From positions 1 through 6,486 of the forward strand of contig DYNR01000135.1 in the NCBI GenBank assembly GCA_020720945.1: 6,486 nt of DNA. Reading direction: 5' to 3'. The notes under the pieces are model-generated. The model saw nothing but the letters and a program-made list of their open reading frames with translations. It had not been told where the DNA came from and ran no database searches. This document shows positions 1 to 5,639 of the stretch, piece by piece. The translations under genes and the position numbers were made by a program. Every line of letters starts with the position of its first letter. The first letter of the stretch is position 1. The DNA is from Chthoniobacter flavus. Lineage in GTDB: Bacteria > Verrucomicrobiota > Verrucomicrobiia > Chthoniobacterales > DYNR01.

Positions 1-177
1 TTATACCGTTTGAGAAGAAACTGGAGCAAGATGCTCCGCCCTCATTGCGGGATTGCCGCCTGAAAATAGATGTCGGGAGGTTGGGCTTTCCTGTAAATCC
101 TGGCTAAAAATTTTTTTGTCTTTACGATGGGAAGCGTAGCTCTTGCTTCGTTGAATCCCATTCCAGAAGCCCGGCAT
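1..177 (-). CDS. Doubtful 58-codon ORF overlapping the end of the anion ATPase gene
   Basis: ATG at 177 opens a frame that passes through the ATPase stop in another phase and ends with TAA at 3-1. The product (MPGFWNGIQRSKSY...) is hydrophilic, without a recognisable motif or membrane segment, and has at best GGGG 6 bases upstream as a ribosome-binding site. The overlap of 56 bases with a well-supported gene makes it unlikely. It is included because nothing else explains 1-121. Confidence 0.12.
   Translation of the reverse strand: MPGFWNGIQRSKSYASHRKDKKIFSQDLQESPTSRHLFSGGNPAMRAEHLAPVSSQTV
11..37 (-). terminator. Weak candidate terminator after the transporter cluster
   Basis: On the minus strand GGAGCA and TGCTCC (positions 37-32 and 28-23) form a perfect 6-bp stem with a 3-base loop, followed by AGTTTCTTCTC. 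It begins 85 bases after the last ATPase stop codon. The stem is short and the T-tract is interrupted, so it is only a plausible end for the cluster transcript. Confidence 0.35.
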
Positions 178-1372
178 AGCGTCCCCAAGAAATCAGCGTG
201 TGCGCTACTTCCAGCGCGTTTCTGTCTGGCAAGCAATGAGATAAAAAATCTTTGAGTTCGCTTACGCCCATTTTCCCAGATTTTCCGACCGTTTCCCTCA
301 ACTTCCGAAATAGCACCAGCCCCGTTATTCTTTCCCGCAAAAGAGCTTTCCTTTCCCCTACTTGTGCAGTCTGGAACTGCCGCCCTAAAGCATTCAAAAC
401 GACATGGTCGTGCGGCGTCTCGACAAACCCCAAGAGTTCCGCCGCCTTGACGGCTTCGAGCATTTCATCGAACTCCTTGCCCAAGTCGTCGGCAAGATAA
501 AAAATGTCTTTGGGAGTTTCTTCGCACAAAGAAAGCAACCCGAGCACTTCTCCGATCGTGGCTTTGGGCAACGCTTCTGGCTGTCCCTCTGGCACCCCGG
601 ATTCCGGCAACTCGTGGTGGGTCAAAATATCGTGGATTTTTTCGACGATCTCCCGAAATTCTTCGGAATGGGGATCTCGTGGATACGGCAAAGTGTTTTG
701 CAAATCCAGGGCAATCCTGCCGGGATGTGCTGCAAGCACGAGAATCCGCTTCGCCAAGTAAACGGCTTCTTCGATATTATGCGTCACGGAAATCATTGTG
801 CGCAAAGGGTTTGAAGAGTCCGCGCACATCCTCCCTAGCTCGTCCCGCAAAGACTCCGCCGTCAACACATCCAAAGCACTGAACGGCTCGTCCATGCAAA
901 GCACTTCCGGGTTGACCGCCAGCGCCCTCGCGATTCCCACCCTCTGCTTCATGCCTCCCGACAATTCGCGCGGATAAACTTTTTCATACCCGGACAACCC
1001 GACCATCGCCAACGCTTTCGCTACTCTTTCGGCGGATTCCTGTTCCCCTAGGACAAACTGTTCCAGCGGTGCTTTCACATTTCCTTCGACTGTCATCCAC
1101 GGAAACAGCGCAAAATTTTGGAAAACCATCGCCACTCCGGAGCAAACGCCTCGCACGGGTTTTCCGCGGAAAAACACCTCGCCGCGCGTCGGTGCAATTA
1201 ATCCCGCCATCAGCCGGACCAGCGTGCTCTTTCCGCACCCGGAGGGCCCCAGCACTGCGACGATGTCGTTCTCTTCGATCCGCAGGTCGATGTCCTGCAA
1301 AACCAGTGAAGAGACCCCTCCTTTTTCCCCGGAAAATTCTAGGGAAACTCCTTTTAACTCAATGATATCCAT
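122..1372 (-). CDS. NitT/TauT-type ABC transporter ATPase with C-terminal AAA-associated domain
   Basis: This is the cytoplasmic ATPase that should energise the duplicated permease encoded just upstream (nitrate/sulfonate/taurine-type anion transport). The 416-residue protein has a complete ABC domain: Walker A GPSGCGKST at about 42-50, Q-loop FQNFALFPW at 84-92, signature LSGGMKQR at 137-144, Walker B VLCMDEP at 157-163, D-loop SALD at 165-168 and switch His198. The FPW after the Q-loop and DEPFSALD are typical of the SsuB/TauB/NrtD group. Residues from about 285 to 405 form an extra helical domain rich in Leu and charged residues, resembling the C-terminal AAA-associated domain (Pfam AAA_assoc_C) found on some NitT/TauT ATPases; its function is unknown. 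The ATG at 1372 is chosen over the longer frame from 1447 because GGAGG lies 8 bases before it and the product then begins right before the ABC fold. It starts 4 bases after the permease stop. The ATPase identity is near certain; the substrate is not known. Confidence 0.95.
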   Translation of the reverse strand: MDIIELKGVSLEFSGEKGGVSSLVLQDIDLRIEENDIVAVLGPSGCGKSTLVRLMAGLIAPTRGEVFFRGKPVRGVCSGVAMVFQNFALFPWMTVEGNVKAPLEQFVLGEQESAERVAKALAMVGLSGYEKVYPRELSGGMKQRVGIARALAVNPEVLCMDEPFSALDVLTAESLRDELGRMCADSSNPLRTMISVTHNIEEAVYLAKRILVLAAHPGRIALDLQNTLPYPRDPHSEEFREIVEKIHDILTHHELPESGVPEGQPEALPKATIGEVLGLLSLCEETPKDIFYLADDLGKEFDEMLEAVKAAELLGFVETPHDHVVLNALGRQFQTAQVGERKALLRERITGLVLFRKLRETVGKSGKMGVSELKDFLSHCLPDRNALEVAHTLISWGRYAGLLEWDSTKQELRFPS

Positions 1373-1376
1373 AGTG

Positions 1377-3113
1377 TTATCCTCCAAAACGGCAATACAA
1401 ATCCCCCTTGCGCTGCATGGATTTCCAGAGCGTGCGGTTGATCGCAACCACGCACGCCGCCATGACTACGATCGCCGCCGCAAGCTTGTCGAAATCGCCC
1501 GATTCGGTTGCCTCGCTAATTGTCGCGCCCAAACCCGTCGCGGTGTAAACCTTCCCGGCTTGCACCAGGTATTCCGATACGATACTCGCGTTCCATGCCC
1601 CGCCGGCAGCGGTGATCCACCCCGTCACGAGCGAAGGAAAAATTGCGGGCAAAAGGAATTTTTTCCACCGCCTCCACCCGCGAAACTGGAACACATCCGC
1701 GCAAGCAACCATATCCGAAGGGATCGATTGCGCCCCCGCCGCGACATTGAAAAGAATATACCATTGCGCCCCCAGCATCATCAAAACGATGGCACCCCAT
1801 TCCAGATTGCCGCCCGCCGCCAACACGATTCCGAAAACGAGAGGGTAAAGCATCGGGGCAGGAAACGATGCGGCAAACTGGATGGCAGGCTGCAATGCCC
1901 GCGCCCATTTCGGGTTCAGCCCGACCCAAACACCCGCAGGAATTGCCCACGCCGAACTGATCAGCAATGCGCAAACCACGCGCAAAAAAGTGGCTCCCGC
2001 ATCGCCAAAAATCCCGGCCCACTCGCGCAAGTCCAATCCAGCCAACATCCCCAAAAGCCGAAAAACGCCATAGCCTCCTACTGCGAATGCACATCCAAAA
2101 ACCACCAAAGACAGCGAAAATTTCCAGTGCGATTCTGCGGTTTCGTTTTCGCGAGGTTCCGCCTTTCCGCCTTTTTCCAAAACCTTCTTCAACCCCAGAG
2201 CGAAAATTTTCGGGACAGCAGAAACCCCGACCGCAATCCTCGACATCGCGACCATCCGACCGACCAGCGTCGTCTCCCGCGGCCCGCCCGCCGTGTCTTC
2301 CAACTTGAATTTTTTCGACCAGATAACCATCGGCCACCAGACCAGACGGTCAACTGCCAAAATCATGGCAGCCATTGCGCACACCGCGGCGATTTGGGCT
2401 TTCGTATCTCCCTGCGCCATCGCCACGCTCATGTAAGAGCCGATGCCCGGAAGCTGGAAGTTCTGGTTGCCGAGTGTGAAAGCTTCATTGATCGTGAGAA
2501 AAAACCAACCGCCCGCCATCGAAACCATGCAGTTGTAAATCAACCCTTGCGCGGCAAACGGGAGTTCGATTTTGAAAAAAACCTTGAAAGCTCCGTAGCC
2601 GCACAGCTTGCCCATTTGCCGGAACTCATCGGGCACCGCCTTCAGCGAATCGTAGTAGCTGAAAACCATGTTCCAAACTTGCGCCGTAAAAATCATCAAA
2701 ACGCACGCGAGCTCGAGCCCGAAATTTGTTTTCGGAAACAGCATGACCAGCGCGAGGACTAGCCCTGGCATAAATCCCAGCACTGGAATGCTTTGCAATA
2801 TATCCAACAGCGGGACCAAAACCCGCCGCGCCCTTTTGTCGTAATACGCCCATGTTGCATAGCCGACGGCAAACACCGTGGAAAGTGCCATTGCCGCCCA
2901 TCCCCGCGCCAAAGAGTAAAGCGTGTATTGGGGCAGTTTCCAAAACGACAAATCGATCGGCGTGCTTTCTCGGAACGGGGCTTTCCATTCTTGGGCGACA
3001 TTCAGGATAGCGAAAAGAATCCCCCCGAGCACGCACACGACCAGCGCATCCGCAAGCGGAGACCGCCGACTTTTCGCTTCCCCCTCCATCCCTCCATTTC
3101 TTGACGTTTCCAA
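1377..3113 (-). CDS. Duplicated NitT/TauT-type ABC permease (two fused membrane domains)
   Basis: Inner-membrane permease of an anion ABC transporter, with two SsuC/NrtB/TauC-like domains in one 578-residue chain, about twice the usual subunit length. An extra hydrophobic segment lies at about 21-40. Domain 1 (about 60-265) carries a SIPVLGFMPG turn near 108-117 and a cytoplasmic EAA-like loop at about 156-187. Domain 2 (about 365-565) has the matching SFPAPMLYPLVFG at 416-428 and loop QSIPSDMVACADVF...LLPAIFP at 462-493. A charged linker of about 60 residues (267-330) joins them. This matches the architecture known as the duplicated permease component of anion transport systems (COG4986-like), so one chain may replace the usual homodimer. 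The start codon is TTG at 3113, supported by AAAGGA 10 bases upstream; an ATG at 3089 is possible but GGAGGG abuts it with no spacing. It lies 21 bases after the amino-acid transporter gene and 4 bases before its likely partner ATPase. The substrate is unknown. Confidence 0.92.
   Translation of the reverse strand: METSRNGGMEGEAKSRRSPLADALVVCVLGGILFAILNVAQEWKAPFRESTPIDLSFWKLPQYTLYSLARGWAAMALSTVFAVGYATWAYYDKRARRVLVPLLDILQSIPVLGFMPGLVLALVMLFPKTNFGLELACVLMIFTAQVWNMVFSYYDSLKAVPDEFRQMGKLCGYGAFKVFFKIELPFAAQGLIYNCMVSMAGGWFFLTINEAFTLGNQNFQLPGIGSYMSVAMAQGDTKAQIAAVCAMAAMILAVDRLVWWPMVIWSKKFKLEDTAGGPRETTLVGRMVAMSRIAVGVSAVPKIFALGLKKVLEKGGKAEPRENETAESHWKFSLSLVVFGCAFAVGGYGVFRLLGMLAGLDLREWAGIFGDAGATFLRVVCALLISSAWAIPAGVWVGLNPKWARALQPAIQFAASFPAPMLYPLVFGIVLAAGGNLEWGAIVLMMLGAQWYILFNVAAGAQSIPSDMVACADVFQFRGWRRWKKFLLPAIFPSLVTGWITAAGGAWNASIVSEYLVQAGKVYTATGLGATISEATESGDFDKLAAAIVVMAACVVAINRTLWKSMQRKGDLYCRFGG
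1381..1385 (-). promoter_or_regulatory. Shine-Dalgarno site for the NitT/TauT-type ATPase
   Basis: GGAGG on the minus strand, 8 bases before the ATG at 1372. It lies inside the last codons of the upstream permease gene, so the two genes are probably translationally coupled. It is the clearest ribosome-binding site in the window and decides the start of the ATPase against the longer open frame. Confidence 0.75.
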
Positions 3114-3123
3114 AATGAAAAAT

Positions 3124-3129
3124 TCCTTT
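3124..3129 (-). promoter_or_regulatory. Likely ribosome-binding site for the TTG-started permease
   Basis: AAAGGA on the minus strand, 10 bases before TTG at 3113, in the 21-base gap after the TGA of the upstream gene. It is the main reason for preferring TTG over the ATG at 3089. Confidence 0.5.
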
Positions 3130-3134
3130 CTCGT

Positions 3135-4724
3135 TCAGTTTCCGTTTGTTTCGCCTTTTTTCCGAAACGGGACGGGCAAAGAGAATCGCCCCGGTCGGTT
3201 CCCGGATTTTCTGTGGTCAACCGCCATGGTCGATTCCGCCCAACGCGCCAGACGCACGAACGGCAAACCGATCAAAAGGTAAATCGCAGCCACCAGCAAA
3301 CCGGACCCGAAGTAGTCGAAGGTCTGCGTGGCGATGCGGTTGTAGGCTCCGGTCAAATCCAAAAGCGTGACCATGGAAACCAGCGAAGAGTCTTTCAGCA
3401 AAGAAATAAAATCGTTCGTTACAGGCGGTAGCACAATGCGAAAGGATTGGGGGACAACGACATATCGCAGTCCTTGAAAATGGGACATCCCGAGCGCCAT
3501 CGCCGCTTCCATTTGTCCTTTCGGAATCGCCAGCAACCCTGCGCGGTAGTTTTCCGCCTCGTAAGCCGCGTAGTTCAACCCGAGCCCTAAAATCCCCGCG
3601 ACAAGGGGGTGCAGCTTGATGCCGATATTTGGCAACCCGTAAAAAATAATCAAAAGCTGGACGAGCAGCGGGGTCCCGCGGATGATTTCGATGTAGATGG
3701 AAGAGAGTACCTGCAAAGGCCACGGGCCGTAAACCCGCAAAATGGCGAGGGAAAAGCCGAGGGCAATCGCCAGCGTCATCCCGAAAATAGAAACTTGGAG
3801 CGTCATCAGGCTCCCGCGCAAAAGCAGCGGCCAAAACTGGGCGTAGCCGCAGATTCTGTCCCAAAGAGATTTCTCGTATTGGTGGTGCGATTTCACAAAA
3901 TCTCTGTATTCGGAATCCGGGCAAGACGGGGCTGCGGGTTGTTTGAAAGCTCCCGCCACCATTTCCGTCCACAACCCCCAGCGCGAAAGAATGTCTCTCA
4001 TTTCGCCGCTGGCAATGACGCGGTCGATCGCCTGGTTCACCTCGTCGCACAGTGCCTGGTTGCTCTTTGAAAATGCGATTCCGTAGGTGATTTGCCCGAA
4101 AGGTGGCCCGTTAAACTCCAGTTCAGGATTCGGTTGCGCGTAGTATTTCGCGATCGGAAAATCGAGCAACACGCCGAAGATCCTGCCGTTGACGATGTCG
4201 TTGTAAGCGTTGATTTCCTCTTCGTAGGGTTTGATTTCTACGCCATCCACTTTCTCCAGCATCGCCATCGCCGAGGTGTGGTTGAGCGTCCCCACTTTCT
4301 TCCCTTTCATGCTGTCTAGCGAGCGGAGGATCGGTGTCCCTTTCGCCGTCACAAACTGCTCGTAAGTAACATAATACGGGTTAGAAAAAAGCACTTCCGC
4401 GCTTTTTGCAGGCGTGATTTCTATGCCGCAAATCACCATGTCGTAAAGCCCGCGGTCCAGGCCGGGGATCAGCCCGTCCCAACTGTTGGAAACGAATTGC
4501 GGCTTCCTCCCCATTTCTTTTGCTATGGCGTGGATGATTTCGTACTCGAAGCCTTCGAGAATATTTCCGGGCCCGTAAAATGCGTAGGGCGCATTGCTGT
4601 CAACCGCCGCCCCCCACCGCAACGGCGGCATCCCTCCCGCCCCCTCCTGCCCGTCCGCCCCATCCGCAACGATCGTCGCCAAAGCCAAACAAACCAGCCA
4701 AACTAACGCTCTGCTCTTCGTCAT
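3135..4724 (-). CDS. Polar amino acid ABC transporter, solute-binding domain fused to permease (GlnH-GlnP type)
   Basis: A single 529-residue chain combining the periplasmic receptor and the membrane channel of a polar amino acid importer. Residues 1-23 look like a signal peptide or signal anchor (KSR, then LVWLVCLALATIVA). Residues about 34-255 form a type-II solute-binding domain: FEYEI near 59-63, DGLIPGL 83-89, DMVICGIEIT 95-104, FSNPYY 113-118, and the lobe-2 aspartate in LLDFP at Asp188. Residues about 296-495 form a GlnP/HisM permease with RGTPLLVQ at 349-356 and an EAA loop from EAAMALG (406-412) to VLPP (431-434). A basic hydrophilic tail follows. The arginine that normally binds the amino-acid carboxylate (ITxxR in GlnH/HisJ) is Lys107 here. 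ATG at 4724 is chosen because AAAGG lies 8 bases upstream and the signal peptide then begins normally; a TTG at 4745 overlapping the previous stop lacks a ribosome-binding site. The gene lies 17 bases after its partner ATPase. Exact substrate unknown. Confidence 0.95.
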   Translation of the reverse strand: MTKSRALVWLVCLALATIVADGADGQEGAGGMPPLRWGAAVDSNAPYAFYGPGNILEGFEYEIIHAIAKEMGRKPQFVSNSWDGLIPGLDRGLYDMVICGIEITPAKSAEVLFSNPYYVTYEQFVTAKGTPILRSLDSMKGKKVGTLNHTSAMAMLEKVDGVEIKPYEEEINAYNDIVNGRIFGVLLDFPIAKYYAQPNPELEFNGPPFGQITYGIAFSKSNQALCDEVNQAIDRVIASGEMRDILSRWGLWTEMVAGAFKQPAAPSCPDSEYRDFVKSHHQYEKSLWDRICGYAQFWPLLLRGSLMTLQVSIFGMTLAIALGFSLAILRVYGPWPLQVLSSIYIEIIRGTPLLVQLLIIFYGLPNIGIKLHPLVAGILGLGLNYAAYEAENYRAGLLAIPKGQMEAAMALGMSHFQGLRYVVVPQSFRIVLPPVTNDFISLLKDSSLVSMVTLLDLTGAYNRIATQTFDYFGSGLLVAAIYLLIGLPFVRLARWAESTMAVDHRKSGNRPGRFSLPVPFRKKGETNGN

Positions 4725-4732
4725 TTTTTTCG

Positions 4733-4740
4733 CCTTTCCT
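4733..4740 (-). promoter_or_regulatory. Ribosome-binding site deciding the start of the fused binding protein-permease
   Basis: AGGAAAGG on the minus strand; the second AAGG is 8 bases from ATG at 4724. It begins 2 bases after the TGA of the upstream ATPase gene. The competing TTG at 4745 has no comparable purine-rich site ahead of it. Confidence 0.6.
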
Positions 4741-4741
4741 T

Positions 4742-5515
4742 TCAAAGAAACCGTCCGAGAAACTTCCGCGTCCTCTCGTCCTTAGGGTTTGTGAACATCT
4801 CGTCCTCGTCGGAAATTTCCACGATGTTTCCGGCATCCATGAACACGATGTAATCGCTGGCATCCCGCGCAAACCGCATCTCGTGGGTCACGATAAGTTG
4901 CGTCATTCCTTCGCGGTCCAAATCTCGCATCACCTGCAACACCTCGTCCACCAGTTCGGGGTCGAGCGCGGAAGTCGGTTCGTCGTAAAGCATGATTTTT
5001 GGTTTGAGCGCCAATGCCCTGGCGATTGCCGCCCTCTGCTGTTGTCCGCCGGAAAGCTGGGAAGGGTAATGGGTCATCCTGTCCGACAACCCGACTTTTC
5101 CGAGCAAGTAACGGGCTTCCTCTTCCGCTTCTTCCCTGCTGATTCCTTGGGTGACTTGCGGGGAGATCGCGACATTTTCCAAAATCGTCCGGTGGGGAAA
5201 AAGGTTGAATTGCTGGAAGACCATCCCGACTTTTTGCCGTGCCTCGTGGGTCCTGCGCCGGAACTCCCGCCCAGAAAGCCCCTGCTCCCCTCCTTTTTCC
5301 ACCCGCACTCCCGCGATTTCTACCACCCCTTCGTCCATCTCTTCCAACCCGTTCAAACACCGCAAAAAGGTGGACTTCCCGCACCCCGAAGGGCCGATGA
5401 TCGAAACGAGGTCGCCTTCCTCTACGCGCAAATTGATCCCTTTCAGAATCTCGTTTTCTTCAAACTTTTTCCGCAAGTTCTCCACCAGCAAAATGGAACC
5501 GTTTTCTTCAACCAT
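4742..5515 (-). CDS. Polar amino acid ABC transporter ATPase (GlnQ type)
   Basis: Cytoplasmic ATPase powering the fused binding protein-permease encoded directly downstream. The 257-residue length is normal for GlnQ/HisP/ArtP. All motifs are intact: Walker A GPSGCGKST at 41-49, Q-loop QQFNLFPH at 101-108, signature LSGGQQQR at 154-161, Walker B IMLYDEPTSALDPE at 174-187 and VTHEM with switch His211. QQFNLFPH, LSGGQQQR, ALDPELVDEVL and VTHEMRFAR are hallmarks of the polar amino acid uptake family. Between strands there is a slightly long charged insert (about 71-93, rich in Arg, Glu and Gly), where amino-acid ATPases often carry a short extension. ATG at 5515 is the only ATG near the N-terminus; no good Shine-Dalgarno site precedes it, so translation may be weak, leaderless or coupled to the small ORF that overlaps it. 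It is the first gene of the four-gene transporter cluster. Confidence 0.96.
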   Translation of the reverse strand: MVEENGSILLVENLRKKFEENEILKGINLRVEEGDLVSIIGPSGCGKSTFLRCLNGLEEMDEGVVEIAGVRVEKGGEQGLSGREFRRRTHEARQKVGMVFQQFNLFPHRTILENVAISPQVTQGISREEAEEEARYLLGKVGLSDRMTHYPSQLSGGQQQRAAIARALALKPKIMLYDEPTSALDPELVDEVLQVMRDLDREGMTQLIVTHEMRFARDASDYIVFMDAGNIVEISDEDEMFTNPKDERTRKFLGRFL

Positions 5516-5606
5516 GGCTACGATTGGAACAGCGAACCCGCCGAAACCTCAAGGATTTTTTCATGACTTTTCTGTCACAAATGCCAAAGCGGTTTTTCTT
5601 TTTCAT
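5508..5606 (-). CDS. Possible 32-codon leader ORF overlapping the GlnQ-type ATPase start
   Basis: An ATG at 5606 opens a short frame beginning MKKKNRFGICDRKV and rich in Lys and Arg. Its TGA stop at 5510-5508 lies just inside the ATPase gene, so the two frames overlap by 8 bases. Because the ATPase ATG has no clear ribosome-binding site, reading through this ORF could deliver ribosomes to it. The small ORF itself has no clear Shine-Dalgarno site either (CCGGG directly before ATG), it matches nothing I recognise, and a frame of this length is common by chance. It is listed as a candidate only. Confidence 0.15.
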   Translation of the reverse strand: MKKKNRFGICDRKVMKKSLRFRRVRCSNRSHG

Positions 5607-5639
5607 CCCGGGACTCTGTTTCGTTTCAATCCGCCCGCT
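5516..5639 (-). other. Intergenic region upstream of the transporter cluster; no clear promoter
   Basis: 124 bases between the TAG of the proline-rich protein gene and the first transporter gene. It is the longest gap inside the gene series and so the natural place for a cluster promoter. On the minus strand it contains TTGGCA and TTGTGACA followed by an A-rich run, but no convincing -10 box at the right spacing. A TCCCGGGA palindrome lies at 5606-5613. No terminator hairpin follows the proline-rich gene, so read-through into the transporter genes is possible. Confidence 0.4.

Noticed and set aside
65..75. AATAGATGTCG shared with 6266-6276, as if both ends of the window carried a repeat
   Set aside because: Only 11 bases match exactly; several matches of this length are expected by chance in a window of this size, and the flanks diverge.
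106..117. AAAAATTTTTTT run just after the anion ATPase stop codon
   Set aside because: There is no GC stem beside it, so it is not an intrinsic terminator; it is just an A/T-rich tract.
42..236. Minus-strand 64-codon frame at the end of the anion ATPase gene
   Set aside because: It overlaps the ATPase in another phase for most of its length, with no ribosome-binding site and no motif.
1224..2762. Plus-strand open frame of 512 codons
   Set aside because: It lies wholly opposite the well-supported anion permease and ATPase genes. The product is dominated by Arg, His, Pro and Asn with no domain, typical of an antisense frame in GC-moderate coding DNA.
4580..5566. Plus-strand open frame of 328 codons
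   Set aside because: It is antisense to the GlnQ-type ATPase and the start of the fused receptor gene, and shows no recognisable domain.
5560..5580. CRP-like half-site TGTGA near an inverted TCATG upstream of the transporter cluster
   Set aside because: The spacing is 8 instead of 6 bases and the second half is imperfect, so it does not meet the CRP operator pattern.
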